NCBI RefSeq assembly: GCF_002897375.1
Contig: NZ_BFAG01000007.1
Coordinates: 1 to 64,000 of the forward strand
Reading direction: 5' to 3'
Length of the DNA stretch: 64,000 nucleotides
Source of the DNA: Deinococcus aerius
Lineage (GTDB): Bacteria; Deinococcota; Deinococci; Deinococcales; Deinococcaceae
The notes below the pieces were generated by a model. It made no database searches. It was not told the origin of the DNA and worked only from the letters and a program-made list of their open reading frames with translations. The position numbers and the translations under genes were made by a program. How positions within the stretch are numbered: position 1 is the first letter of the stretch; the number at the start of each line of letters is the position of its first letter. Positions 7,115 through 17,437 of this stretch are shown here, piece after piece.

Positions 7115-7849
7115 ATGACTGGAGCCCCGCCACTCCCGATGCCCGACGAGCCGTACGTGAGCTGGGCGTACAGCGACGCGAGTATGCAGCCTTACGCCCG
7201 CCACGCGGTTCTCGCGGCGGTGTTGCCTGGGAAGAGCGTCGTGCAGGAGGCGCCGGTGACCTCGGTGGCCGAGGCGGAGCTGCTGGCCGCGGAACTCGCC
7301 GTGCTGCACGCGCCCGCCCACCTGCCGCTGCGGCTCCATGTGGACAGCGCGTTCGTGATCCACGCGCTCACCGGGCAGCATGGGCAGGGGGCCGCCTTCC
7401 TGGGCCTGGGCGAGCGCATTCTGGCCCTGGCCGGGGCGCGGGGAATCGAGCTGGAACTGGTGAAGGTCACCTCGGCGGAAAACCGCGCCCACTGGCCTGC
7501 CCTGTCCCGCTACCGCAGCCTGGAAGACCGGCCCCGCCGGGTGTACGACCTTCAGGTCAAGGGGCCGCTGGTGCGGGTGCGTGGGGACGGGGTGGAGTTT
7601 CGCCGCGTCTATGAGGCCCCGGCGGGTTTCTACGCCGTTTGCGACCTCGCGGAGCAGCTTCCGGCCGGTGTGATCGCCCTGGTCAGGGGCCTGATGCCGC
7701 TGGCCTGGGCCTACTGGCATAACCCGGGAACGGGGGGAGCCCGGGTCAGGAAGCGGGCCGAACAGGCCCTGAAGGTGCTGGCAGAGAAGAACAGCGATCT
7801 CCAGGTCTGGAAGGGGGACAGGCCCAGGTTTCAGAGCGTCACTGGATGA
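7115..7849 (+). CDS. RNase H-fold protein within the CRISPR locus
   Basis: 244 residues from the ATG at 7115, set by the leaderless promoter block. Residues 15-135 follow the RNase HI pattern: Asp21 in YSDAS, Glu53/Glu55 in AEAELLAAELAVL, Asp77 in LHVDSAFVIHAL, then ENRAHWPALSR where RNase HI has a helix with its fourth acid; here His126 takes that place. Residues 140-244 form an extra basic domain I do not recognise. If active it would cut RNA in RNA-DNA hybrids. It lies in line with cas1-cas2-cas4 and shares the cas1 promoter block, so it may belong to the adaptation module. It is not a known core Cas family. Confidence 0.7.
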   Translation: MTGAPPLPMPDEPYVSWAYSDASMQPYARHAVLAAVLPGKSVVQEAPVTSVAEAELLAAELAVLHAPAHLPLRLHVDSAFVIHALTGQHGQGAAFLGLGERILALAGARGIELELVKVTSAENRAHWPALSRYRSLEDRPRRVYDLQVKGPLVRVRGDGVEFRRVYEAPAGFYAVCDLAEQLPAGVIALVRGLMPLAWAYWHNPGTGGARVRKRAEQALKVLAEKNSDLQVWKGDRPRFQSVTG

Positions 7850-7874
7850 CGCTTCCCCATGTCACCCTGCCCGC
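7836..7874 (+). promoter_or_regulatory. palindrome and leaderless promoter of cas1
   Basis: GCGTCA-N5-TGACGC (7836-7852) overlaps the end of the RNase H-like gene, followed by CACCCT (7863-7868), 6 nt and the cas1 ATG. It is the twin of 7076-7114. It implies that cas1-cas2-cas4 have their own promoter, co-controlled with the preceding gene. Confidence 0.6.
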
Positions 7875-8885
7875 ATGAACCTCATCATCTCGGAGCGGGG
7901 CACCTTCCTGGCCCTGCGGAGCGAGCGGCTGCAACTGCGGCACCCGGGGCAGGAGACGCGGGAGGTGGCCCTGCGCGACCTGGAGACCGTCACGGTGACG
8001 ACCACCGCCTGCACCCTCAGCGCCGAGGCCATCCGCGCCTGCGCGAAATTCGGCGTGCAGATCGACCTGGTGGACGGGCTGGGCGCCCCCTACGCCAAGT
8101 TCAGCAGCCCGTTCCTGGTGGGCACCGTCAGCACCCGCCGCGCCCAGATGGGGGCCTACCTCACCCCGGCGGGCGTGGAGGTCGCCCGGCATGCCATCCG
8201 CGCCCGGCTGCGGAACCAGGCCAGCCTGCTCAAGTACTTCGGCAAGTACCGCAAGGAGGCCGATCCCGCCGCGTACGAGGCGATCCAGCGTGCCCTCCCC
8301 GGCCTGAGCGCGCTGGAGGCCGAGCTGGACGCGCGGCAGGGCGGGTGCATTGACGACCTGCGCGATGTGCTGCTGGGGATCGAGGGGCGCGGCGGCGTGA
8401 TGTACTGGGGCGCGGTGGCGGCGCTGCTGCCCGCCGACCTCGCCTTTCCGGGCCGCCTGGGGCGCGGGGCGACCGACCCCACGAACATGACGCTGAACTA
8501 CGGCTACGGCATCCTCTACGCGCGGGTGGCGGGGGTGCTGGCGACGGCGGGCCTGGAACCCTTCGCGGGCTTCCTGCACACCGACCGGCCCGGCAAACCC
8601 AGCCTGGTGCTGGACTTCGTGGAGGGTTTTCGCGCCGCCTGCGTGGACCGGCCCGTCCTCGCCCTGCTGGGCCGTGGCTGGCGGCCCGAGACCGACGAAC
8701 ACGGCAAGCTGACCCCGGAGACGCGCCGGCGGATCGCGACCGCCGTGAATGACCGTCTCGACACCCGCGACGTGGTGGGCGGCAAACGCTTCCGTCTCCA
8801 GAACATCATGGTGATGCAGGCCCGCCGCCTCGCGGGCTTCCTGCGCGGGGAGGGCGACTATCCCGTGTACGTCGCGAGTTGGTGA
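7875..8885 (+). CDS. cas1: Cas1 integrase
   Basis: 336 residues. The metal-binding residues of Cas1 are in place: Glu170 in GIEGRGGVMYW, His235 in FAGFLHTDRPGKPS and Asp247/Glu250 in LVLDFVE. With Cas2 it forms the integrase that inserts new spacers at the leader end of the array. The start follows directly on the leaderless promoter; the next gene begins three bases after the stop. Confidence 0.97.
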   Translation: MNLIISERGTFLALRSERLQLRHPGQETREVALRDLETVTVTTTACTLSAEAIRACAKFGVQIDLVDGLGAPYAKFSSPFLVGTVSTRRAQMGAYLTPAGVEVARHAIRARLRNQASLLKYFGKYRKEADPAAYEAIQRALPGLSALEAELDARQGGCIDDLRDVLLGIEGRGGVMYWGAVAALLPADLAFPGRLGRGATDPTNMTLNYGYGILYARVAGVLATAGLEPFAGFLHTDRPGKPSLVLDFVEGFRAACVDRPVLALLGRGWRPETDEHGKLTPETRRRIATAVNDRLDTRDVVGGKRFRLQNIMVMQARRLAGFLRGEGDYPVYVASW

Positions 8886-8888
8886 GCC

Positions 8889-9182
8889 GTGCCGAGACTG
8901 CTGCAAGACCCCCGCAAGGCCGGACAGCCCACCCTGGTGCTGTACGACGTGCAGGACGACAAACGCCGCGCGAAGGTGATGAACGCCTGCAAGGATTACG
9001 GCCTGGCCCGCTGGCAGTACAGCGCCTACCACGGGCGGTTGACGGGCGCGGCCCGCCGCGAACTGGAAACGCGGCTGGAAAAGGCTCTGGGGGACAGCCC
9101 CGGCCTGATCGCCGTCCTCCAACTCGAACAGTGGCAGATCGATGACGCCACCATCCTCCACCAGGAGGCGGAAGATGCCTGA
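8889..9182 (+). CDS. cas2: Cas2
   Basis: 97 residues from a GTG. The ferredoxin-like core begins LVLYDVQDDKRR, with the usual Asp at position 20 after the first strand, and has the typical Cas2 length after an N-terminal extension of about 14 residues. An alternative start inside would trim this extension. It bridges the Cas1 dimers in the integration complex. Its last codons overlap the cas4 start. Confidence 0.92.
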   Translation: MPRLLQDPRKAGQPTLVLYDVQDDKRRAKVMNACKDYGLARWQYSAYHGRLTGAARRELETRLEKALGDSPGLIAVLQLEQWQIDDATILHQEAEDA

Positions 9183-9759
9183 GCCGCTGCTCATCACGCC
9201 CACCGAACTGCGGCAGCACCACTACTGCCCCCGCGTGGTCTTCTTCGAACGCTGCACGCCCGTCCGGCGGCGCGAAACCGTGCTGATGACCCACGGGCGC
9301 GAGAAGCATCAGACCGAACTGCTCCGGGAACGGCGGCGCACCCTTTCCCGTTACGACCTGGCCGAGGGCGAACGCCGCTACGACCTGCGGCTCACCAGCC
9401 CCGCGCTCGGCCTGACCGGCGAGCTGGACCTGCTGATCGTGGACGGCACGCTCGCCTTTCCGGTCGAGTTCAAGCACACCTCGCGCCCGCCCGACCCCGG
9501 CCACAAGCTGCAACTGTGCGCCTACGCCCTGCTGGTCGAGGCCGAACTGCACCTGAGCTGCCCCCACGGCTACTGGCACAGCAGCCGCACCCGCCAGACC
9601 CACACCATCCCCTTCGACACCCGGCTGCGAAACCGCACGCGGGCCGCCATCGAGACATTGCGCGGCTTCATCCTGGCCGAACGCTGCCCGCCGCCCACCC
9701 CTCAGGCGACCAAGTGCCTGGAATGCGAGCTGCGAAACTTCTGCGGGGATACGCTGTGA
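9175..9759 (+). CDS. cas4: Cas4 Fe-S nuclease
   Basis: 194 residues from the ATG at 9175, preceded by AGGAGG; a longer in-frame start at 9142 lies deep inside cas2. RecB-type nuclease residues: His45, Asp85 in GELDLLIVD, Glu98 and Lys100 in PVEFKHT, and Gln113/Tyr117 of the QxxxY motif. Iron-sulfur cysteines: Cys18 in HHYCPR and Cys181, Cys184, Cys190 near the C-terminus. It trims prespacers and helps select the PAM. The last adaptation gene before the leader. Confidence 0.95.
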   Translation: MPEPLLITPTELRQHHYCPRVVFFERCTPVRRRETVLMTHGREKHQTELLRERRRTLSRYDLAEGERRYDLRLTSPALGLTGELDLLIVDGTLAFPVEFKHTSRPPDPGHKLQLCAYALLVEAELHLSCPHGYWHSSRTRQTHTIPFDTRLRNRTRAAIETLRGFILAERCPPPTPQATKCLECELRNFCGDTL

Positions 9760-10027
9760 CGCCGCAAGAGGCTGGCCTGCTTCCGGGCAGCGGTCATCTG
9801 CGAGCCGTGCAGGACGCGCGTTCGGGCAACTTGCGGGCGGTGGCTGACGTGGGGGCGCCGCCCGGAGGTGGAAACAGCGTGGGGAGCGGCCCGCAAATGG
9901 CGAGGACCACGGCCGGGGGTCGCGGTTTGCGAAGCCGCCCGATGAACTATGCTAAATGCCGCAGCCACCGCGCCGCGCGCCCCATGACAACAGAGATGAC
10001 AAACGGCCCAGCCTCGCGAAATAAGCC
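9760..10027 (+). promoter_or_regulatory. CRISPR leader
   Basis: 268 nt between cas4 and the first repeat with no convincing gene. A -10 box TATGCT (9948-9953) with TTTGCG 16 nt upstream could drive pre-crRNA about 70 nt before the first repeat. The array is more conserved at this end and degenerate at the other, which fits leader-proximal growth here. Confidence 0.7.
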
Positions 10028-10947
10028 GTTTCAATGATTTCCCCGAGCGATAGGGGACTGAAAGGCCCGCTTCCAGCGGGAGCGGGGAACGACCTGGTCG
10101 TGTTTCAATGATTTCCCCGAGCGATAGGGGACTGAAAGTTCTGCTCGTCCTCGACCTCGCCGCCGAACACGGCGTGTTTCAATGATTTCCCCGAGCGATA
10201 GGGGACTGAAAGTGGTGGAAGTCGCGCATCCCGCCCAACCACCACCAGTGTTTCAATGATTTCCCCGAGCGATAGGGGACTGAAAGCCGGCCCCCCGGCT
10301 GGGCGAGACGAAACACCAGCTCGTTTCAATGATTTCCCCGAGCGATAGGGGACTGAAAGGTAACATGGGTAGACTCAGGCAGGGGGGAGAGGAGTGGGTT
10401 TCAATGATTTCCCCGAGCGATAGGGGACTGAAAGTCGCCGAGACCGAGCGCGGCGCCGTGGTGCTGGCCGGTTTTCAATGATTTCCCCGAGCGATAGGGG
10501 ACTGAAAGTGGCGCACCCTGCTCATCTCGCAGCTCGACCTCGAGGTTTCAATGATTTCCCCGAGCGATAGGGGACTGAAAGGCGACCCTCACCACCGTGG
10601 CGTCCGCGCCCCAGCATGTTTCAATGATTTCCCCGAGCGATAGGGGACTGAAAGCCCGGGGTGACGCGTGCGGCGAACAACGTGACGAGGTTTCAATGAT
10701 TTCCCCGAGCGATAGGGGACTGAAATAGCGGGACGACCGAACGGCACACGGCACGGTGCGCGGTGGGGTGTCCGCGCGGCGGGGCGGGGGGTTTCAACGA
10801 CTTCCCCGAACGTTAGGGGACTGAAAGTTTTTCTCGCCGATCAGGATGCGTTGCAGTTCGGCAGCGTTTCAACGACTTCCCCAAGCGATAGGGGATCAAA
10901 AGGGCGTTTGTGGCGGGTGAAACGGGCGTGTCCGCGTCGTTTCAACG
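10028..10947 (+). CRISPR. CRISPR array: 10 intact and 3 degenerate 37-nt repeats
   Basis: Intact repeats begin at 10028, 10102, 10176, 10250, 10323, 10398, 10472, 10545, 10618 and 10690. The unit opens GTTTCAATGATTT, has a CCCC/GGGG hairpin around GAGCGATA and ends ACTGAAAG. Repeat 7 has T as first base and repeat 10 has T as last. Spacers 1-9 are 35-38 nt. Then a 64-nt gap, a degenerate repeat at 10791, a 38-nt spacer, another at 10866, a 36-nt spacer and a 9-nt remnant GTTTCAACG at 10939. The last three share C at repeat position 8, and the two long ones also C at position 11. Several spacers read as open protein-coding frames, as expected for phage or plasmid genes. Confidence 0.98.
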
Positions 10948-11034
10948 GAGGTGACCGCTCATTCCTGACGTGCGCCACTCTCTGGACCGCGATTGGGAGG
11001 GGCGCGACCCGTGGGTGCAGTTCTCGTTGGGGGC

Positions 11035-11982
11035 TCAGCCTTCCGCGTTCGGGAAGCGCAGCAGCGCCGCCGCCTCCCCCGCATGTGTCCGCAGGACCAC
11101 CGGTGACAGGGCCACACGCCGAAACGCCTCCACCAGCGGGTGGGCCGCCCCCCCCGGCGTCATGACGGCTCCGATGGTGCGCCACAGCGGCGTGGGGAGG
11201 GGCTGGACGCGGACGCCCGGAGGCAGCGGCGTCACCACGAGGCGCGAGAGGATGGTGAACCCGTGCCCCTCGGCGACCATGCCCAGGGCCACGGCGGGGT
11301 CGCGCAGCCGCACGGCGGGTTGTGGGGGGCGCGAGCAGTGGGCGATATGGGCGGCCAGGTGCGGGGCGCAGTCCTCGTCGCACACGATGTAGGCGGCGCG
11401 GTGCAGGTCCTCCCAGCCCCGCAGGGGGGGCGCGTCCGCCGCCCGGACGATCAGGTACTCGTCCGCGAAGAGGGGCCCCGTCACCAGGCCCGCCCGCATG
11501 GGCAGCCGCCCCAGCCCCAGGTGCGCCTCGCCCCCCGCGACCATCCGCTCGATGTCGTCGTGCTCACCGCTCGTGTCGTGGACGGCCACCCCCACGCCCG
11601 GGTACAGCTCCCCGAAACGGCGCAGGGCCGGGGTGACGAAGTGGCGCAGAACACTCCGGCACGAGGCGACGTGCAGGGTGCCGCTCAGGGCGGAGGAGCC
11701 CCGCGCCGCCAGCGCCATCGCTTGCAGGGCGTGGAAGGCGTGGCGTGCGTGTTCCAGGACACGCTCACCCCCGGGCGTGAGCCGGGCGCCATGCCGTCCC
11801 CGCTCGAAGAGGCACAGCCCCAGGGCGTCCTCCGCCGCGCGCACCGCGTGGCTCACCGTAGACTGCGCCACCCCCAGCCGCAGCGCCGCCTCCCCGAAGC
11901 TGCCCGCCTCCGCCACGCCGATCAGGGCCGAGAGCTGCGTGGCCGTCAGCGGCGGCAGGTCGGGCTTTCCTGGGGGCTTCAC
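11035..11982 (-). CDS. LysR-family transcription regulator
   Basis: 315 residues. Winged helix-turn-helix at residues 15-75 (GSFGEAALRLGVAQSTVSHA) followed by a periplasmic-binding-protein-type effector domain at about 100-300. It points toward the array and ends 88 bases from the last repeat remnant. No divergent target is obvious; the secreted propeller gene starts 121 bases from its start on the other strand and may be its target, as is common for this family. Confidence 0.92.
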   Translation of the reverse strand: MKPPGKPDLPPLTATQLSALIGVAEAGSFGEAALRLGVAQSTVSHAVRAAEDALGLCLFERGRHGARLTPGGERVLEHARHAFHALQAMALAARGSSALSGTLHVASCRSVLRHFVTPALRRFGELYPGVGVAVHDTSGEHDDIERMVAGGEAHLGLGRLPMRAGLVTGPLFADEYLIVRAADAPPLRGWEDLHRAAYIVCDEDCAPHLAAHIAHCSRPPQPAVRLRDPAVALGMVAEGHGFTILSRLVVTPLPPGVRVQPLPTPLWRTIGAVMTPGGAAHPLVEAFRRVALSPVVLRTHAGEAAALLRFPNAEG

Positions 11983-12102
11983 CGCCGCAGTCTATCGAGA
12001 ACTTCGGTGGAAGGCCCCGGCAGCATCGGCCCGCCGCGTTGTCCCATGGCGGGCGGACCCGGATAATCGGGGGCACACTTCATCAATCCCAGGAAAGGAC
12101 GC

Positions 12103-13272
12103 ATGCGCCCAGCCCATCTCATTCCCGGCCTCCTCGCCCTCCTCGGCCTCGCCCACGCGGGCGGCTCGTCCAGCCCCACCGCCCTCGCCCCTCCACCCCT
12201 CGCCGCCCGCCCCGTGCGTGAGCTGCAACTCGCCGCCGCGCCGGACGGGTCGCTCGTCCTCGCCGTCATCGCGGACGAGGGCCGCTACAGCAGCGGGCGG
12301 GGCACCTTTACCGGCCGCCTCCTGACGGCCTGGCGCCTCACGAACGGAACCTGGCGACAACTCGGCCGCGTGCTGAACTACCGCCAGCCGCGCCCGCTGG
12401 CCGACCTGAATCTCGCCCTCGACGAGCGGGGCACGCCCGTGCTGGCCTGGAACGAGAACTACGGCGACAACAACGTGGTCGAGTTCCGCGCCTGGAAGGG
12501 CGGCGCGTGGACCGACTGGGGCACGCGGTATCTGGGCGAGGACGTGACCTACGCGGCCCGCACCCGTGCCCTGGCCGCCCGCGGCGGCGAACCCGTCCTC
12601 GCCTGGGGGGAGACGCTGCGGGACCCGCCCGGCAGCCGCCTCACCGTGCGGAGGTGGAACGGGCAGAGTTGGGGGCGTGGCCCGGCCTTCAACGACCTCC
12701 GCGCCTTCTCGCGCGCGCCCGCCCTGGCCCTCGACCCGGCGGGGCGGCCCACGGTCGCGTGGCTCCAGGGCGAGGTGCTGGCGAGCAATGTCCTCGCGGC
12801 GCGCTGGAATGGCGCGGCCTGGGAACCGCTCGGCGGGCCGCTGGGCCGCCGCCCGAATACCTACGTCGCCTCGACGCGCCTCGCCCTCGACACTCAGGCC
12901 CGGCCCATCGTCGCCTGGCTGGAGGACGTGAATGGGCAGGACACGCTGTTCGCCTCCCGCTGGACGGGAGCGCGCTGGGTGCCGCTGGGTGGGGCGGTGA
13001 GTTCGGGCCTCGCCTCCTCCCCGTCGCTCACGCTGGACCGGGGGGGAAACGCCGTGCTCGCCTGGGTGGAGGAGCGGGGAGGGGTGGGCCAGGTCCGGCT
13101 CGCCCGCTGGAACGGCTCGGCGTGGCGGGACTTCGGGGTCTTCAATGCGGACGCCCGGCGTGACGCCCGCTCGCCGTCGGTCACCGTGGAGACCTCGGGC
13201 AGGATCGTCCTGGCCTGGCGCGAGGACGTGGACGGCGTGTACAGGGTGGAACTGCGGCGCCTGACCCCGTGA
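12103..13272 (+). CDS. secreted beta-propeller-like protein, paralog of 39616-40782
   Basis: 389 residues with a cleavable signal peptide (LIPGLLALLGLAHAGG). About six repeats of the type P-x-V-A-W-x(n)-RW-x-G-x-x-W-x-x-L-G suggest a propeller of the sialidase or lectin shape, but no Asp-box or catalytic set is clear. AGGAAAGGA precedes the ATG. Closely similar along its length to the protein at 39616. Function unknown. Confidence 0.85.
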   Translation: MRPAHLIPGLLALLGLAHAGGSSSPTALAPPPLAARPVRELQLAAAPDGSLVLAVIADEGRYSSGRGTFTGRLLTAWRLTNGTWRQLGRVLNYRQPRPLADLNLALDERGTPVLAWNENYGDNNVVEFRAWKGGAWTDWGTRYLGEDVTYAARTRALAARGGEPVLAWGETLRDPPGSRLTVRRWNGQSWGRGPAFNDLRAFSRAPALALDPAGRPTVAWLQGEVLASNVLAARWNGAAWEPLGGPLGRRPNTYVASTRLALDTQARPIVAWLEDVNGQDTLFASRWTGARWVPLGGAVSSGLASSPSLTLDRGGNAVLAWVEERGGVGQVRLARWNGSAWRDFGVFNADARRDARSPSVTVETSGRIVLAWREDVDGVYRVELRRLTP

Positions 13273-13332
13273 GGTGGCGGGGGCACCCCCACCTTCCCCC
13301 TATAGGTTGACTTCCCCCGGCCCAAAGCCCTC

Positions 13333-13344
13333 TACCCTGTTCCC
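13333..13344 (+). promoter_or_regulatory. leaderless -10 box of the DedA gene
   Basis: TACCCT (13333-13338) followed by 6 nt and the ATG. The upstream part lacks the CA-CA direct repeat seen at other leaderless genes here; a TTGACT lies 20 nt upstream. Confidence 0.5.
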
Positions 13345-13938
13345 ATGCTCGACCTCACCCAAGTGCTGCTCAGCGCGTCCTACCTGGGGATCTTCGCCAT
13401 CGTCTTCGCAGAGACGGGGCTGCTGCTGGGCTTTTTTCTGCCGGGAGACAGCCTGCTGATCACGGCGGGCCTGCTGGCGCGGCACGGCAGCCTGCACCTG
13501 CCGGGCATCGTGATTGCCGTGGCGCTGGGCGCGATCATCGGGGCGAGCGTCGGCTACCTCATCGGCCACCGCTACGGCCCCGGCCTGTTCCGGCGGCAGG
13601 ACAGCCGCCTCTTTCGCCCGGAGTACGTCACGCGCACCCAGGAATTTTTCGCGCGGTACGGGGGCTTGTCGCTGATCCTGGCGCGCTTCGTGCCGGTCGT
13701 GCGGACCGTTGCCCCGCCGATGGCGGGCGTGGGCCAGATGCCCTACCCCCGCTTCCTGACGTACAACATTGTCGGCGGGCTGCTGTGGGCCGTCAGTGTC
13801 CCCGTGCTGGGTTACTGGCTGGGCGGGCTGATCCCCAACCTCGACCGCTACATCCTGCTCGTGGTCGGCGCCGCCGTGGTCCTGAGCCTGATTCCCGTGG
13901 TGCTGGAGGTGCGGAAGCTGCGGGCCGGGCGGTCGTAG
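13345..13938 (+). CDS. DedA/SNARE-associated membrane protein
   Basis: 197 residues with four to five membrane segments. The DedA signature is present: [12 protein letters not shown] near residue 33, then a conserved G-x-x-x-G-Y-x-I-G-x-R-x-G and the [16 protein letters not shown] stretch near 112-127. DedA proteins are lipid-transport or undecaprenyl-phosphate flippase-type proteins required for envelope integrity. Followed by a strong hairpin. Confidence 0.93.
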   Translation: MLDLTQVLLSASYLGIFAIVFAETGLLLGFFLPGDSLLITAGLLARHGSLHLPGIVIAVALGAIIGASVGYLIGHRYGPGLFRRQDSRLFRPEYVTRTQEFFARYGGLSLILARFVPVVRTVAPPMAGVGQMPYPRFLTYNIVGGLLWAVSVPVLGYWLGGLIPNLDRYILLVVGAAVVLSLIPVVLEVRKLRAGRS

Positions 13939-13967
13939 TTGGGCCGAGTTCCCGTTGGGTCAAAAGC

Positions 13968-13999
13968 AAACCTCCCGGCTCACGCGGTCCGGGAGGTTT
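13968..13999 (+). terminator. terminator hairpin after DedA
   Basis: Perfect 11-bp stem AAACCTCCCGG / CCGGGAGGTTT around a 10-nt loop, with T residues at the end of the stem. Confidence 0.75.
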
Positions 14000-14017
14000 G
14001 AAGGTTGGGCAGCTTCA

Positions 14018-14277
14018 ACGCTGGCCGAAGTCCAGTGGGCCACCCATGATGACTGGCAGATTCGGCCGTGTAGGAAGCTGAAGGGGCTGCGCCGGAAGGG
14101 GAAGCTTATCCTTTGGCCTTGGAGCGTGAGGGCGAGTCACCGTTACCTGTCCCCAAATTCCTTGGCGCCACCATCAGGTTGAATCACTCCACGCTGACCG
14201 AAATCCTTGGGGCCAGCCAGGGGTTGTACCAGATTGTCGGGCTGGGTCACGCCACGTTGACCGTAATCCTTGGCCCC
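14018..14277. repeat. short tandem-type repeats encoding a D-F/Y-G-Q-R motif
   Basis: Copies of a 24-nt unit at 14018-14041, 14191-14214 and 14254-14277 (plus strand ACGCTGACCGAAATCC and variants), with a weaker one near 14147. On the minus strand they encode KDYGQR, KDFGQR, KEFGDR and LDFGQR. The first three are in the small gene 14143-14358; the copy at 14018 lies downstream in a shifted frame. Confidence 0.7.
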
Positions 14278-14358
14278 GCCAGCCTGTGCCCCCGTAAGTA
14301 CCCCTAGGAGGACCACCAACAGCACCGTGCCTACTTTGCGTCCCGCGTTAACTTTCAT
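14143..14358 (-). CDS. small secreted repeat peptide
   Basis: 71 residues: signal peptide (VGTVLLVVLLGVLTGAQAGG), then three repeats AKDYGQRGVTQP, PKDFGQRGVIQPDG and AKEFGDR. A TATGTT box 6 nt before the ATG suggests a leaderless message. The start at 14358 is chosen over a longer frame because of this box and the signal peptide. A fourth LDFGQR copy lies downstream in another frame (stop near 14027), suggesting the gene was once longer. It is divergent from a TPR-BTAD regulator, 46 bases away. A secreted repeated peptide beside a TPR regulator recalls peptide signalling, but that is speculation. Confidence 0.6.
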   Translation of the reverse strand: MKVNAGRKVGTVLLVVLLGVLTGAQAGGAKDYGQRGVTQPDNLVQPLAGPKDFGQRGVIQPDGGAKEFGDR

Positions 14359-14404
14359 ATCGCTAACATAAAGGCCGAGACGTATAAGGATTGGGGGACC
14401 GTTC

Positions 14405-16282
<1,878 letters not shown>

Positions 16283-16332
16283 GCCTGACCGCGCCGCGCC
16301 GCCCGCCTGAGGGGGAGGGGTGGCCCGCGCAG

Positions 16333-16364
16333 TCAGGCTGCAATCACGCGGGGGGCCGTACCCT
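16333..16364 (+). promoter_or_regulatory. SARP-type direct-repeat promoter
   Basis: TCAGGCTGCAATCACGC (16333-16349), 9 nt, TACCCT (16359-16364); ATG 42 nt on. The 17-mer agrees at 14 of 17 positions with the element at 53476-53492 on the other strand. Confidence 0.55.
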
Positions 16365-16405
16365 CACCGCACGTCGCCGGAGGGCGGCGTCGGGAGGTCC
16401 ACGAC

Positions 16406-16636
16406 ATGAACGAAGACGGCCACGTCCTTTGCCCGGCCGAGCATCAGCTCTACCTGCTGCGCGTCTGGTACGAACTCGACGGGGCGCGGCCCGTGTGGCG
16501 CGCCTCCATCCTGCTGCACGCTGACCCGCAGCGGCGGTACTTCGCCACGCCCGGCGCGCTCCTCCACTTTCTGGGTCAGCACCTCCAGAACGGTCAACCT
16601 GCGGGGGTGGGGGAGGGGAGAGGGGGGGCGCCGTGA
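16406..16636 (+). CDS. small RVWYE-type protein, paralog of 25271-25465
   Basis: 76 residues, no signal peptide. The core LRVWYELDGARPVWRASIL and the following R-x-Y-F-A segment match the 64-residue protein at 25271 (LRVWYEGQAPTQHWRASL). A GGGAGGTC ribosome site precedes the ATG. Both paralogs sit beside a BTAD-type regulator gene and both have the direct-repeat promoter. Function unknown. Confidence 0.75.
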   Translation: MNEDGHVLCPAEHQLYLLRVWYELDGARPVWRASILLHADPQRRYFATPGALLHFLGQHLQNGQPAGVGEGRGGAP

Positions 16637-16725
16637 GCAGAGGCCGTGCTGCCGCGCCGCGCCATCGGCCCGCGCCTGTCCTATGCTGGGCTCAACCATC
16701 CCCCTCATCCCCTCCGGGAGGCTGC

Positions 16726-17328
16726 ATGTCCTTTCGCGTGCTGTATGCCCCGCACCCCCCGCAGTTCACCCTGGACCTCACCGCTGAGCAGTTTGCCCGC
16801 TGCGACGCGCGCTTCGCCGACCTGCGGGCGCTAAGGGCGCGCGGCGCGCTCGGCCTGGCCGTGCAGGACAGCGCGGACCTGCTGGGGGCCCACCTGATCC
16901 TGCGGGAGGGGGAGGGGGAGTGGCGCGGCACCCCCGGGGTCCTCGACGAGGGCGGCGCGGGCGGCCCGCCCCTGCCCTTCCGCGAGTGGAGTGAGGCCGA
17001 GCTGGAGCGCCGCCTCGGCATGGACCTGGGGCAGCCCCGGGTGCGGGAGGTGGATTCGGCCCGCCTGGGCGCGGAACTCCTCTCGTGGCCCGTGGGCACC
17101 GTGTACATCTTCCTGTCGGACGAGGGGGCACCCCACCCCGGCCTGGCTCGCCGCCTCAATCTCGCCAGCTTCTTCGACCGGCTGGAGGTCGAGTTCCTCG
17201 CGCGGGGCGGGTTTGAGGGCGTCGCCGCCGTGCGGGCCTGCCGCCTGACCGGGGACGGGACCCACGAGGTGCTGCGCGCCCATCCCCACCCCGTCTCCTG
17301 GGGAAAGGTGCCCTTCCCCGCGCCGTAG
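16726..17328 (+). CDS. conserved-looking hypothetical protein
   Basis: 200 residues from the ATG after GGGAGG; a longer frame upstream is rejected. Starts MSFRVLYAPHPPQFTLDLTA; mixed alpha/beta, no signal peptide, no membrane segment, no motif I recognise. A -10-like TATGCT lies at 16682-16687. Confidence 0.65.
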   Translation: MSFRVLYAPHPPQFTLDLTAEQFARCDARFADLRALRARGALGLAVQDSADLLGAHLILREGEGEWRGTPGVLDEGGAGGPPLPFREWSEAELERRLGMDLGQPRVREVDSARLGAELLSWPVGTVYIFLSDEGAPHPGLARRLNLASFFDRLEVEFLARGGFEGVAAVRACRLTGDGTHEVLRAHPHPVSWGKVPFPAP

Positions 17329-17367
17329 CGGCTCCGGCGCGTGCGGAACACAGGCCCAGTCCCGGCG

Positions 17368-17431
17368 CCATCGGCCCGCCATCCTCTCTCCCTCCTGCGG
17401 TGTGCCCCAGCGTTCAAGGACGCTGGGGCAC
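17368..17431 (+). promoter_or_regulatory. SARP-type repeat with weak -10 and a 5' hairpin
   Basis: CCATCGGCCCGCCATCC (17368-17384) fits the recurring direct repeat, but the -10 position reads CCTGCG. A perfect 12-bp hairpin, GTGCCCCAGCGT / ACGCTGGGGCAC with a 6-nt loop (17402-17431), would lie at the very start of the message. Confidence 0.4.
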
Positions 17432-17437
17432 ACCGTG

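Noticed and set aside
7115..7849. The RNase H-like protein as a divergent Cas6
   Set aside because: No RAMP-type glycine-rich loop; the spacing of acids fits RNase H instead.
10727..10790. A lost repeat inside the 64-nt gap of the array
   Set aside because: No stretch in the gap resembles either end of the repeat or its hairpin.
13307..13338. DedA promoter as a member of the direct-repeat regulon
   Set aside because: Leaderless -10 box is present but the CA-CA pair 11 bp apart is not.
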